This document shows, in pieces, positions 18,359-27,264 of a stretch of 64,000 nt of DNA. The stretch spans positions 24,678 to 88,677 of the forward strand of contig JAHHIC010000076.1 in NCBI GenBank assembly GCA_019359035.1, given 5' to 3'. Under the pieces are notes generated by a model. The model was not told where the DNA came from and ran no database searches. It worked only from the letters and a program-made list of their open reading frames with translations. Every line of letters starts with the position of its first letter. Position 1 is the first letter of the stretch. Position numbers and translations under genes: made by a program. This DNA is from Scytonematopsis contorta HA4267-MV1 (GTDB lineage: Bacteria > Cyanobacteriota > Cyanobacteriia > Cyanobacteriales > Nostocaceae).

Positions 18359-19981
18359 TTACTCACTTTCAGGTATAATCGTAACCTCTACTGCATACTG
18401 GTCACCATGCGTATAATGACTTGTAACACTGCGAACGTGACCATTTATGGGTGAGCGAACAACTGATATTTTCTTGAGTTCCTTATTAATCTCTAACAAA
18501 CGTGAATTAAGTACCTTTAGTTGATGTTCCCTATTACGTAAATCATAGGCATATTTTTCTTGCCTCTGCTTTTGTTGTTCCAATCCCTCTTCCTCGTCTG
18601 CTAAAGCTTCTCGTTTTAATTGTTCGTGCTTGTATTTTACATTACGCAGGTTGGCTTCTGCTAAATTGAGTCCTTCTTTTGCACTTTCTACATTTAAGTA
18701 AGCTTGTAATGACTTTTGGTTGTGTTCATTCTCCAAACTACCGAGCTTAGCTTTTTGTTCTTCCAAAATGCTTTTCATCCGCTCGTGTTTTTCGATTAAA
18801 GTTTTAAGATTAGCTTTTTCATTAGAGAGAGCGGATGAGTTTGTATCATCGTTTTTCATGGATTCTATAAATTTTTCATGCTCTAAAATTGTATCCTCAG
18901 ACAACTTAAGCTCAGCTTGTGTCTTTTCCATTTCTTGTTCTAGCTCCACTCTCTGAGTCTCTAGTTTGGATGGCAGAGAATTTTGTGCCGAACGAGCTTG
19001 ATTTAATATAAGTTTAGCTTGAGAAACAGACTTATTTGCTATAGCTAGAGCTGATTTTTGTGATTCCATAGCCTTCCATGATGGTGCTTTTTCTGGCACT
19101 AAAGGTTTTGTGATTAGTTTATTTTTTAAATTTAAAATTTGCAATTCAATTGATTCCATTTCTTTGGTCAAACGATTGTTTTTCTCAATCTTATCCATCA
19201 AGATATCACCTTTTTTTATATTAGCTAATCCTTTTACTTTTATCTGTGTAAAGTCATCAATATTAAAACGAACTATTAAATCGTCTTTAATTTTATTATC
19301 TGAGTTAGGTTGATATTCAGGCTCAGTAGTATTTATTTCTGGATAAGTAGGAGTAGCTGTGAGATTGCGGTCACTATAACTTTCTACAGGAACTGGAGGA
19401 TTATTTCGTACTTTGATGAGTACTGCAAACAGAATTAATACTGGTACAACTAGAGCTATATAATATAAATTGAATCCAGCCTGTTTGGAAAATGGCTTTA
19501 ATTTGATGCGCTTTTTAATACTGTTAAAGACATCGCTTTTAGGTGGTCTTTCTGCAAATAAAACCAATTGTACATTTCGGTAGCGTTGGTTTCCAAACCA
19601 ACTACGAATATAGGACCTAATTGTTTCAGCATCATCAACAAGAAGGATGTACCTTGCTTTATTTGTTAAAGAACTTTCTACTTCTACCCTTAGGTCTCCT
19701 TTTAAAAGCATTTTTCTTGTCTCAGGATTTCTAAGATTTACGTCTAAGTAACCAGCCAGTTCCACTAAAATATTCTTTTCCTTTCTTTCTTTGATAAGTG
19801 CAACATTATTACCTTCAGCCCTTAAGTCTTCTTCGAGTACCCTAGCTGTTGATGATTTTCCTGAGCCTTTTTCACCAACTACCACAATGGAATGACCTTG
19901 AGATAATGCATACTTAATCTTACTTAGTTCCTCTCCTCTATGTTGCCGTATTTCATCGTCACTAATATACATTTTTATCAT
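18359..19981 (-). CDS. P-loop ATPase - membrane - HlyD-like coiled-coil fusion
   Basis: 540 residues with an unusual build. Residues 1-165: an NTPase domain with Walker A GEKGSGKSS (36-44) and a Walker B-like ILLVDDAE. Residues about 169-190: one membrane helix (YYIALVVPVLILFAVLIKV). Then a half-lipoyl motif (VKGLANIKKGDILMDKI), a coiled coil of about 200 residues, and the matching C-terminal half (KISVVRSPINGHVRSVTSH ... GDQYAVEVTI), as in HlyD/MFP adaptors. So a cytoplasmic ATPase seems joined to a periplasmic adaptor. No transporter gene is adjacent. Ends 5 bp from tRNA-Ser, tail to tail. Role unknown. Confidence 0.75.
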   Translation of the reverse strand: MIKMYISDDEIRQHRGEELSKIKYALSQGHSIVVVGEKGSGKSSTARVLEEDLRAEGNNVALIKERKEKNILVELAGYLDVNLRNPETRKMLLKGDLRVEVESSLTNKARYILLVDDAETIRSYIRSWFGNQRYRNVQLVLFAERPPKSDVFNSIKKRIKLKPFSKQAGFNLYYIALVVPVLILFAVLIKVRNNPPVPVESYSDRNLTATPTYPEINTTEPEYQPNSDNKIKDDLIVRFNIDDFTQIKVKGLANIKKGDILMDKIEKNNRLTKEMESIELQILNLKNKLITKPLVPEKAPSWKAMESQKSALAIANKSVSQAKLILNQARSAQNSLPSKLETQRVELEQEMEKTQAELKLSEDTILEHEKFIESMKNDDTNSSALSNEKANLKTLIEKHERMKSILEEQKAKLGSLENEHNQKSLQAYLNVESAKEGLNLAEANLRNVKYKHEQLKREALADEEEGLEQQKQRQEKYAYDLRNREHQLKVLNSRLLEINKELKKISVVRSPINGHVRSVTSHYTHGDQYAVEVTIIPESE

Positions 19982-20359
19982 CTCCCAATAGTGTAAAGCA
20001 AATATTTGTTTTCTTCGCTAAAAAATCTACAGATACAGAAAAAAATAATTCTGTCTCTGCAAAGCTTGTTAACATGGTATATTCTATTTGCAGCAATATT
20101 TAATAGTCATTTTGCCCTAGCAAGTTAATTTAGTCACAGCGTAATAATACTGAAAAATGAGTCAGTGATTCCAAATTTAATTTGCATATCAGGGCGGTTT
20201 AGGGTGTCCACCCCACAAGGGATACAAAATTATATATTATGTAGTTTAAACCGGGAATAGTTGATTGTAATTTTTGAGCGCGTCCTAGTTGCATTCGTGT
20301 AATTTGCAAGGTAGTATGTTGCTGGCGATTAATGCCGAAATCTAGGACGTAGAAGCGAA
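19982..20359. other. Intergenic region between divergent genes
   Basis: No gene seen. Holds a degenerate GGGCGG...CCACCCCACAAG repeat (20191-20219) and, next to the methyltransferase start, a widely spaced inverted repeat (20281-20349). Confidence 0.6.
20281..20349. promoter_or_regulatory. Inverted repeat CGTCCTAG ... CTAGGACG before a methyltransferase
   Basis: Exact 8-bp arms at 20281-20288 and 20342-20349, ending 10 bp before the ATG at 20360. Some C5 methyltransferases repress their own promoter through such sites; alternatively the arms form the base of a leader hairpin that hides the ribosome site. Inference. Confidence 0.35.
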
Positions 20360-21589
20360 ATGATAACAAAAAAGCTCAAAGCCGTGGAGTTATTTGCTGG
20401 TATCGGTGGTTTTCGTCGAGGAATGGAGAAAGCCAATATTGAAACGGTATGGGCAAATGATATAAGCGAACTCTGCTATAAAGTTTATGAAAGCAACTTT
20501 GGTAAAGGTTCAATAATTCTAGGAGATATCAATCAAATCCTTATATCGGATATACCATCACATGATATTTTAGCTGTAGGTTTTCCCTGTCAACCTTTTA
20601 GCCCCGCAGGAAAAAAACAAGGTGTACGGGATAGACTCCGGGGAACACTATTTGAGCGCATTGTTGAAATCATAGACCAAAAGCAACCACAGTATTTTTT
20701 TCTGGAAAATGTAAAAAGACTTTTAACAATGGAAGATGGTTACCATTTTCGATTGATTTTGAATGCGCTAGCTGAGTTAGATTATTTTATTGAGTGGAGA
20801 TTAATAAATCCCCTTAACTTTGGTATTCCTCAAAACCGAGAGAGGATTTTTATATTTGGCACAAAATTGAAGTCAGAATATATCACAACAGAAGAATTAG
20901 AGAAATTATCAGTATTTCTAACACCTAAAGATGCTAATGATTGTAAATTGGCAAAAAATGAAGGCTTAGAAAAATATTTACTCTCAATAGCGGATATCAA
21001 AAGTAAAAATTACAATTGGGGTATTGCTTATAAAAATAAAATGTATACGCAAAATCTTCCAGCGTTTCCTGATATTAAACCACGAATAAAACTTCAAGAT
21101 ATTCTTCAGGATGAAACAACTATAGACAGACAATTTTACTTTACTGCTGATACCTTGGAGCGTATAAAGCAAAGCAAACAAGTAAATCGTTACTGTAATG
21201 GAGTTGAAATTTTATATAATCAAGATGGAGGAGCAAGACTTGGCTACACAATATTCGGAACAAATGGCATTGCATCAACCTTAACTGCATCAACTTCCAG
21301 ACACTACGAACGATATAAAGTAGGTGATAAATTTCGTCGCTTGACTAATATTGAATATGCTCGACTTATGGGTTTTCCAGACGATTGGTGTCGAGTCGCA
21401 AAAATTTATGACCAATATGCACTATTTGGTAATTCAATTGTGCCGGAATGTGTAGAATGGGTATGTCAAAGAATTGGTAAACAGAATTTTGAATTAATTC
21501 AACCTAGCTGGCAACAATTAAGTTTAGCTTCGGATAAGTTATTGTGCGTTTTGCTGCCATACTTCTTCCTCAACCTCAAACCAATCTGA
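20360..21589 (+). CDS. DNA cytosine-5 methyltransferase (solitary)
   Basis: 409 residues. C5-MTase motifs in order: I FAGIGGFRRGM, IV GFPCQPFSPAG with catalytic Cys, VI ENVKRL, VIII PQNRERIF, a variable target-recognition region about 205-305, IX RRLTNIEYARLMGFPDDW and X YALFGNSIV. The catalytic core is complete. The last 20 residues (after QQLSLASD) are hydrophobic and lie over the 3' end of the opposite CopG-type gene, so they are probably not functional. No restriction endonuclease is next to it; it may be an orphan or a remnant of a second RM system. Target sequence unknown. Confidence 0.93.
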   Translation: MITKKLKAVELFAGIGGFRRGMEKANIETVWANDISELCYKVYESNFGKGSIILGDINQILISDIPSHDILAVGFPCQPFSPAGKKQGVRDRLRGTLFERIVEIIDQKQPQYFFLENVKRLLTMEDGYHFRLILNALAELDYFIEWRLINPLNFGIPQNRERIFIFGTKLKSEYITTEELEKLSVFLTPKDANDCKLAKNEGLEKYLLSIADIKSKNYNWGIAYKNKMYTQNLPAFPDIKPRIKLQDILQDETTIDRQFYFTADTLERIKQSKQVNRYCNGVEILYNQDGGARLGYTIFGTNGIASTLTASTSRHYERYKVGDKFRRLTNIEYARLMGFPDDWCRVAKIYDQYALFGNSIVPECVEWVCQRIGKQNFELIQPSWQQLSLASDKLLCVLLPYFFLNLKPI

Positions 21590-21784
21590 CACTAAATTGC
21601 GGTCGCGTTCTGCACGACGGATGGCTCCCTCTTTTAATTGCTCTCGCAGCCTTTCTTTTTGAATTTGAGCAATATAACTTTGAATAGCTTCATCAATAAA
21701 GCTACTTCTATCTCCCTTTGGTGCAAACTGGTCGAGCAATTTTAAAGTTCCATCAGGTAACGTTACATTAATACGACGATACAT
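21539..21784 (-). CDS. Ribbon-helix-helix (CopG-like) regulator or antitoxin
   Basis: 81 residues: N-terminal RRINVTLPDGTLKLLDQFAPKGDRS gives the beta strand and first helix of an RHH DNA-binding fold, then a long charged helix. RHH proteins of this size are usually antitoxins, but no toxin gene is adjacent on either side. It overlaps the methyltransferase 3' end by 51 bp, tail to tail. Confidence 0.75.
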   Translation of the reverse strand: MYRRINVTLPDGTLKLLDQFAPKGDRSSFIDEAIQSYIAQIQKERLREQLKEGAIRRAERDRNLVSDWFEVEEEVWQQNAQ

Positions 21785-22249
21785 GTACTTTAATCCACAT
21801 CCATAGTGTGTAACTCTAGTGTATCATGCTAGCTTTTACAAGTTCAATTGTGGAGTCATCGCTTCCAAGCTCCTCAAGTTATATCGCAATCCTAAATAAT
21901 TTCTTGCAATCAAGCTCATCAATACATATAATTGTAGTGCGGGCATCTTGCCCGCTTCCACCAGCAAGCAACATATCCAGCAAGCAACATATCCAGCAAG
22001 CAACATATCCAGCAAGCAACATATCCAGCAAGCAACATATTTCTACTGCCTATATTTTAAGCTTACATACCACATCTTCTCAGAAATCCCCCTCAGCATT
22101 TTCTCTCGTTTCAAAAATATTCTACCCGGAAATATAATCCGTATATCTGCACTAGACCCCAGTATTGACAAAATGTTACTTTGACGAAATGAAAAAATAA
22201 ATTGAGGGTGCGATACCGCGATGACATTAACTATAACCAGGTGCAAAAA
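21785..22249. other. Spacer with hairpin-headed tandem repeat
   Basis: No gene seen apart from a low-complexity frame through the repeat. Holds the GTAGTGC head (21934-21957) and five 16-bp units (21961-22040). Confidence 0.6.
21934..22040. repeat. GTAGTGC head followed by 5 x 16-bp exact tandem repeat
   Basis: Head GTAGTGCGGGCATCTTGCCC hairpin at 21934, then CCAGCAAGCAACATAT repeated five times without a mismatch (21961-22040). Identical units point to recent expansion. Not a CRISPR: there are no unique spacers. Confidence 0.95.
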
Positions 22250-24427
22250 ATGCCATTCGGAATCGAAGAACAGGGTAACAAGTTTATTACAACAGAACCG
22301 TTGCAAGCCTCTGCCGAGGGTGCGGAATCTAAGGTTTGGGATTTAGTTCGTAGTGCATTTTCTGATAGAAACTGTATTGCTTATTGGCGTTATCCAATAT
22401 TTTCTAAAGTCGGAGAAATTAGAAAAGAACCAGATATCCTGATAGCAGATAGAGAATTGGGTTTAATTGTAATTGAAGTCAAAGACTTTACCATCGACCA
22501 AATTGTTTCCATTGATGGTGAAGAGTGGAAATTACAAAACACCAACTCAACTAATGCAAATCCTTACAAACAAGCAGAAAATCCACTGCGAGCTTTAATT
22601 GGATATGCAGACCGGGAACCAGCAATTTGGAGAAAAGTAAAAGGTAGAGCAACAATCGCATTACCTTTAATTACCCAAGAACAATGGCAACAAAAAGCTT
22701 TCCATAACTCTCCAAACACTCATACAATAATATTCCAAGAACAACTGAATAAAACTAGCTTTTTGGAACATCTTCAACAAATACCAGCCATAGTTCCAGG
22801 AGAAGACTTAGACGATAAAGATTGGGAATTACTTCTTTCTGTAATTAGTGGAACCCCTATACTCAGAAAGCCATTGACTCCACGAACTTCCACTACTGGT
22901 AAAAGCCGTTCCAATATCATTGATGGATTACGTGAGAAACTGTACGAACTAGACATACAGCAAGAACACATCGGAAAAGAAATTCCCCCAGGACCACAAA
23001 GGATTCGTGGAATAGCAGGTTCCGGAAAAACAGTGTTGCTATGTCAAAAAGCGGCACATATGCACCTCAAGCATCCTGATTGGGATATAGCCTTAGTCTT
23101 CTTCACCCGTTCATTGTATGAATTAATGACCGGATTGCTCGACCAGTGGATTCGTCGCTTTAGTGGAGGTGAACTGCACTATAACCCCGCAACAAACATG
23201 CAATTGCGCGTATTTCATGCGTGGGGAGGAAGAGAACAACCAGGTTTTTACAGCACAATCTGTAATCACCACGGTAAAAGACCAGGTATTGTTGCGACTA
23301 CAACCAATAGACAACCGAACCTAGGTTTAGCTGAATTATCCAAGCGACTACTGGAAGAAGTTCAAATTCAACCAATGTTTGACGCCATTCTTATAGATGA
23401 GGGTCAAGATTTGGTAACTGAAAATGAATTGAAATACGAAGACAAACAAGCGATTTATTGGTTAGCATACCAGTCTTTGCGCCCCGCTAACGAAGACAAA
23501 CCAGAAGAACGGCGTTTAATTTGGGCGTATGATGAAGCACAAAGTCTCAATAGCCTCATAGTTCCTAAAGCAAAAGAGGTATTTGGCGAGAACTTGAGTG
23601 ATATTTTAAACAAGCAACCCACATATGCTGGTGGTATCAAACGTTCTGAAGTGATGCGTCGTTGTTACCGTACACCAGGGCCGATTTTGACAGCAGCACA
23701 CGCGATTGGTATGGGTTTGTTGCGTCCAGAGGGAATGCTTGCTGGTATTACCAATAAAGAAGATTGGAGCAAAATAGGTTACGAAGTTACAGGTGATTTT
23801 CGCCGTGTCGGTAAACCAATAACTATCAAACGTCCACCTCAATATTCGCCAAATCCAATACCCGAACTTTGGGGAGAATCCGTATTAGAGTTTAATACGT
23901 ATAATTCTCGCGAAGAAGAATTGACAGCGCTGGCTGATAAGATTATGCATAATATCGCTCACGATGGACTTAATCCCAGTCGCGATATTTTGGTAGTAGT
24001 TTTGGGCAGCAATACGGAAGTAGCAGAATTAGAAAGAGAAGTTGCAGGGTTTTTACTCGATAGCAACATCGACATTTATATGCCTTCCGCATTGAGTTTA
24101 AACGATTTATATCCTGAATGGCCTAACCATAACCCCGATAAATTCTGGCTTGATGGGGGTGTTACGGTATCTCGTGTGAATCGTGCTAAAGGACATGAAG
24201 CTGATATGGTTTATGTTGTCGGTTTTGATAATGTCGCTCGCAATGAAAGTGACGTGAACTTACGTAACCAATTATTTGTCGGTTTAACTAGAGCAAGAGG
24301 TTGGGCTAATCTCAGTGGTTTAGGTAATTATCCTATGTATGAGGAAATGCGACAGGTAATTAAGAGTGAAGATAGTTTCACTTTTGCTTACAAGCGTCCA
24401 CCTAAGCGGGATATTGGGGAGGGGTAA
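22250..24427 (+). CDS. NERD nuclease-like domain fused to superfamily I helicase
   Basis: 725 residues from ATG 22250 (MPFGIEEQ). Residues about 25-140 form a NERD domain with the PD-(D/E)XK-like core EPDILIADRELGLIVIEVKDF. The rest is a UvrD-like helicase: Walker A RGIAGSGKTVLL, Walker B AILIDEGQDL, later motifs RRCYRTPGPIL, SRVNRAKGHEADMVYVVG and a motif VI FVGLTRARGW. Such proteins process nucleic acids and several NERD-helicases act in phage defence; here the role is inferred from its place among methyltransferases. A TTG at 22202 would add 16 residues. Confidence 0.88.
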   Translation: MPFGIEEQGNKFITTEPLQASAEGAESKVWDLVRSAFSDRNCIAYWRYPIFSKVGEIRKEPDILIADRELGLIVIEVKDFTIDQIVSIDGEEWKLQNTNSTNANPYKQAENPLRALIGYADREPAIWRKVKGRATIALPLITQEQWQQKAFHNSPNTHTIIFQEQLNKTSFLEHLQQIPAIVPGEDLDDKDWELLLSVISGTPILRKPLTPRTSTTGKSRSNIIDGLREKLYELDIQQEHIGKEIPPGPQRIRGIAGSGKTVLLCQKAAHMHLKHPDWDIALVFFTRSLYELMTGLLDQWIRRFSGGELHYNPATNMQLRVFHAWGGREQPGFYSTICNHHGKRPGIVATTTNRQPNLGLAELSKRLLEEVQIQPMFDAILIDEGQDLVTENELKYEDKQAIYWLAYQSLRPANEDKPEERRLIWAYDEAQSLNSLIVPKAKEVFGENLSDILNKQPTYAGGIKRSEVMRRCYRTPGPILTAAHAIGMGLLRPEGMLAGITNKEDWSKIGYEVTGDFRRVGKPITIKRPPQYSPNPIPELWGESVLEFNTYNSREEELTALADKIMHNIAHDGLNPSRDILVVVLGSNTEVAELEREVAGFLLDSNIDIYMPSALSLNDLYPEWPNHNPDKFWLDGGVTVSRVNRAKGHEADMVYVVGFDNVARNESDVNLRNQLFVGLTRARGWANLSGLGNYPMYEEMRQVIKSEDSFTFAYKRPPKRDIGEG

Positions 24428-24535
24428 TTGGTAATTGGTAATTGCTAATTGCTAATTGCTAAGCTACGCCACATCTAAACCGCATGGTATAGAATTCCAC
24501 TTCTCTTATGGGGTGGGCATCCTTGCCCGCCCTAA
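24428..24535. repeat. GGTAATT STRR and inverted GGGTGGGCATCC repeat
   Basis: Right after the helicase stop come five TAATTGG/TAATTGC heptamers (24428-24462), then an inverted copy of the GGGCGGGCAAGGATGCCC repeat at 24509-24535. Confidence 0.85.
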
Positions 24536-24608
24536 TATACAACTTAAATGTGAAATAGCTTAGTTGTTAAATGTATTAATTCCCATCTTAATTGAATTAT
24601 CATAAATA

Positions 24609-24785
24609 ATGGAACCTACCATAGCACAGCTACAAACTTTATATCGGCTTTGTCATCAGCTTACTAACATGATGTTCCAACCTATTTACATCGTCCGTCT
24701 TGACGAGCGAACTTTGAATTTGTTTATGTTAGCTGGAAAAGGCGAAGGAATTGAATTTGAAATTCAACCGAATGGGGAGTATTGA
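24609..24785 (+). CDS. DUF6888-like small protein
   Basis: 58 residues beginning MEPTIAQLQTLYRLCHQLTN, with a short beta-rich C-terminus (YIVRLDERTLNLFMLAGKG). Three bases before the ATG of the next small gene, so a two-gene unit. From memory this matches cyanobacterial DUF6888, which is regularly paired with DUF6887; both are uncharacterised and the pairing resembles small regulatory or toxin-antitoxin modules. Identification is by recall only. Confidence 0.65.
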   Translation: MEPTIAQLQTLYRLCHQLTNMMFQPIYIVRLDERTLNLFMLAGKGEGIEFEIQPNGEY

Positions 24786-24788
24786 ATT

Positions 24789-24995
24789 ATGACACAAATC
24801 AATTACGCTGCAATGACCGACGAAGAACTCAAGCGCTACTTCTTAGCTCATCGAGACGATAACGAAGCTTTTTATGCTTATATGGATAGACGCAAATCTC
24901 GTCCTCGTAGAGCCGTAATAAGACCTGATGACCCTGATTGGGAAGAAAAATTGATGGCAGAAGTACAAGCACAGCTAGCTGAAAAAGAAAAGTAA
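24789..24995 (+). CDS. DUF6887-like small protein
   Basis: 68 residues, highly charged and helical: YAAMTDEELKRYFLAHRDDN, YAYMDRRKSRP, then DDPDWEEKLMAEVQAQL. Fits cyanobacterial DUF6887. Translation is probably coupled to the DUF6888-like gene three bases upstream. No function known. Confidence 0.7.
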   Translation: MTQINYAAMTDEELKRYFLAHRDDNEAFYAYMDRRKSRPRRAVIRPDDPDWEEKLMAEVQAQLAEKEK

Positions 24996-25040
24996 GCTAA
25001 TGTGCCGCTAGGCTGTATGAGAGGAAAACGTAAAACCATT

Positions 25041-25063
25041 GTAGTGCGGGCAAGAAGCCCGCG
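25041..25063. repeat. GTAGTGCGGGC hairpin repeat without tandem tail
   Basis: GTAGTGCGGGCAAGAAGCCC, the same head as at 13801, 21934 and 28297, with the hairpin loop changed from ATCTT to AAGAA. It lacks the tandem units. Confidence 0.75.
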
Positions 25064-25131
25064 TTTCATATACAAATTAAATACGCAAAAACTCTCATTA
25101 AAAGGTGCAATGACACAAAGCTATCTTGATG

Positions 25132-25161
25132 TTTTTTCGCACCTTTGTACGTGCGAAAAAA
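25132..25161. terminator. Bidirectional hairpin terminator
   Basis: TTTTTTCGCAC, an 8-base loop, then the exact inverse GTGCGAAAAAA. A/T-flanked perfect 11-bp stem, able to end transcription from the DUF6888/6887 pair and from the opposite strand. Confidence 0.7.
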
Positions 25162-25236
25162 GAGCTTTATTAATTACTGACTAAATTAATAGCTGTTACA
25201 AGATTGGTATAAGCTATATTATAAGCTCTGGTTTAT

Positions 25237-25686
25237 TTAAAAATTTTTATTATCAAATGTATTAATTGCCTCCAAAAGATTTATAAAATAAATCTGATTA
25301 ACTTCATATACATTTTTACTGGCATTGAGTTTTATTAAATCTTTCAAATGACAATCTGTGATTCTATAAAATACTCTACCCATCCCGGATAACGATACTT
25401 TACCTGTGGTCGTTTGTAAATCTTTCTGAACAATAGTTCCGGTACTCCCTTTATTAGCTATGTAGCGAAGTATTTTTTCTAGCTCGACATCATTTTGTAA
25501 AGCTTTTAAAAATATATCACTTGTTAATGTGTTATTTTTAGAGTTTGAAATATTAACAGCAGCACTATTTTGCTGTGGTTCGTTGTTTTGCTTAACTGCG
25601 GGTGTAGTAATAATTAAATCTAAAAACTCTTTTAATTCCTGTGGAGTGTCTGTTTCAATAACCTTTTTACAAGTGGTTACGCAAAA
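25237..25686 (-). pseudogene. Unrecognised gene fragment lacking its start
   Basis: An open stretch of 150 codons that ends in TAA at 25239-25237 and has no ATG, GTG or TTG near its upstream end; a stop lies just before it. The translation is protein-like: VIETDTPQELKEFLDLIITT, a Gln/Asn-rich link, then LEKILRYIANKGSTGTIVQ and DCHLKDLIKLNASKNVYEVN. It is probably the C-terminal part of a longer gene whose front was lost. I do not recognise the family; the KGSTGTIVQKDLQ segment could be a winged helix. Confidence 0.5.
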
Positions 25687-26115
25687 TTAAATATATATAA
25701 CCATTGCGAGAGAGAAAAGAATCAATTGCAAAGGTTTCAACCTTTCGGAATGTAAAACTAATTTTCTACTACTACTTAAAATACCTAAGAAACTTGATTT
25801 TTATTAGCAAGGAATCGAGAATCTTCTGTATTTAATGTATAAAAAAGGCTCCTAGCCTTGATGAAAATAGTCAATATTGGATGATAATAAGGATATATCG
25901 TAATGAATCGCTGTGTTGGTCGTACTACTTATAAGTTAATTAAAAAGATATAATTTAATTAAAAAGATATAATTTAATTAAAAAGGAATTTAGGTTTGTA
26001 GTCTGCTAAGTATAACTTGTACAATGCCCGTTGAAAACCCTCACCTATTGCGACAGCTTCATAGTCATGGCAAAATCAGTTGACAGCACTATATGAGTAC
26101 AATAGTATTCAAAAT
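25687..26115. other. Spacer before the RM methyltransferase
   Basis: No gene seen. Contains a hairpin AAAGG-TTTCAA-CCTTT at 25730-25745 and, at about 25935-25988, nearly three copies of a 19-bp unit, AATTAAAAAGATATAATTT. The methyltransferase promoter should lie here. Confidence 0.55.
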
Positions 26116-27264
26116 ATGAAGTATAAGTTAATTGATTTATTTGCAGGTGCAGGTGGGTTAACCACAGGATTCCATTTAGCAGGGTTCGAGTCCCTGTGTG
26201 CTATAGATATAGATAAAAAAGCTTTAGCAACATATAAGCACAATTACCCAAACGCTAAAGTCATTAACCAAGATATACGAGAAGTAAATCCTTTTGAACT
26301 GCGCTCATCGCTAGACTTAAAGCCAGAAGAACTCACCATGATTATTGGTGGTCCACCTTGTCAAGGCTTTTCGAGAAACGTCCCCGCAGGTGAACGCACT
26401 TTAAATGATAATCGCAATCAACTATATAAAACTTTTTTAGAATTTGTACAAGAATTCAGACCTATTTACGTTGTAATGGAAAATGTGTCTGAAATTTTGA
26501 AAGCTTATGATGGTTTAGTAAAAAACGAAATAACCAAGCAACTAGAATCATTTGGTTATAAAGTTGTGTCGGCTTCATTAAATGCCGCTAATTATGGCAT
26601 CCCACAAACGAGAAGCAGAGCTTTTTTTATAGCTAGTTTGGATAAATTACCTCACTTTCCAAACCCAACACATCATGGTGATACAAAGAGCGATTATAGA
26701 GAAAAAAAATCATCTAATCACCAGCTTAATTTATTCCAGCCAAGCATTTCTTCAATCGTTACAGTTAGAGATGCAATTGGAGATTTACCACCTTTAGATG
26801 CGGGAGAAGAATACAGTGATGAAGCTTACCCATCCGCACCAGAAAGCACATATCAAGCTATAATTCGTGGTGAAAGCAAAAAAATTGTTAACCACATTGC
26901 CCGTGCTTTAACACCAATTCAAACAGCAAGAGCGCGTGTTTTAAAAGAAGGACAAGACGCAAGAGACTTACCACCAGAACTGGCTCCAAAGAAGCACTAC
27001 AGCGGTGCTTATGGAAGACTTTATTGGGATAAACCAGCAAGAACCATTACAAGATGGGTGTTTCATCCTGGCTCTGGTAGATTTTTTCATCCTACCCAAA
27101 ATCGAACTATAACAATACGTGAAGCAGCAAGGTTACACTCTTATCCAGATAATTTTCATTTTTTAGGAACATATATAGATATGGCTTCTCAAATTGGAGA
27201 ATCCGTACCTCCTTTACTAGCTAAAGCAATTGCTAGCTGTTTAATTCAGGATTGTCATCAATAA
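26116..27264 (+). CDS. Type II RM cytosine-5 methyltransferase
   Basis: 382 residues from ATG 26116 (MKYKLIDLFAGAGG); a TTG at 26080 would add 12. C5 motifs: I LFAGAGGLTTGF, IV IIGGPPCQGFS with the catalytic Cys, VI VVMENV, VIII GIPQTRSRAFF, target-recognition region about 225-320, IX TIREAARLHSYPD and X IGESVPPLLAKAIA. It faces the nuclease gene and overlaps its 3' end by 32 bp. With the nuclease and XRE gene it makes a compact type II restriction-modification system; the methyltransferase protects host sites. Recognition sequence unknown. Confidence 0.94.
   Translation: MKYKLIDLFAGAGGLTTGFHLAGFESLCAIDIDKKALATYKHNYPNAKVINQDIREVNPFELRSSLDLKPEELTMIIGGPPCQGFSRNVPAGERTLNDNRNQLYKTFLEFVQEFRPIYVVMENVSEILKAYDGLVKNEITKQLESFGYKVVSASLNAANYGIPQTRSRAFFIASLDKLPHFPNPTHHGDTKSDYREKKSSNHQLNLFQPSISSIVTVRDAIGDLPPLDAGEEYSDEAYPSAPESTYQAIIRGESKKIVNHIARALTPIQTARARVLKEGQDARDLPPELAPKKHYSGAYGRLYWDKPARTITRWVFHPGSGRFFHPTQNRTITIREAARLHSYPDNFHFLGTYIDMASQIGESVPPLLAKAIASCLIQDCHQ

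Noticed and set aside
24427..24608. Further small gene between helicase and DUF6888-like gene
   Set aside because: Only an STRR and an intergenic palindrome are seen.
26177..26199. tRNA T-arm-like hairpin CAGGG-TTCGAGT-CCCTG
   Set aside because: It lies inside the conserved N-terminal part of the methyltransferase gene (LAGFESLCAID); no other tRNA arms surround it.
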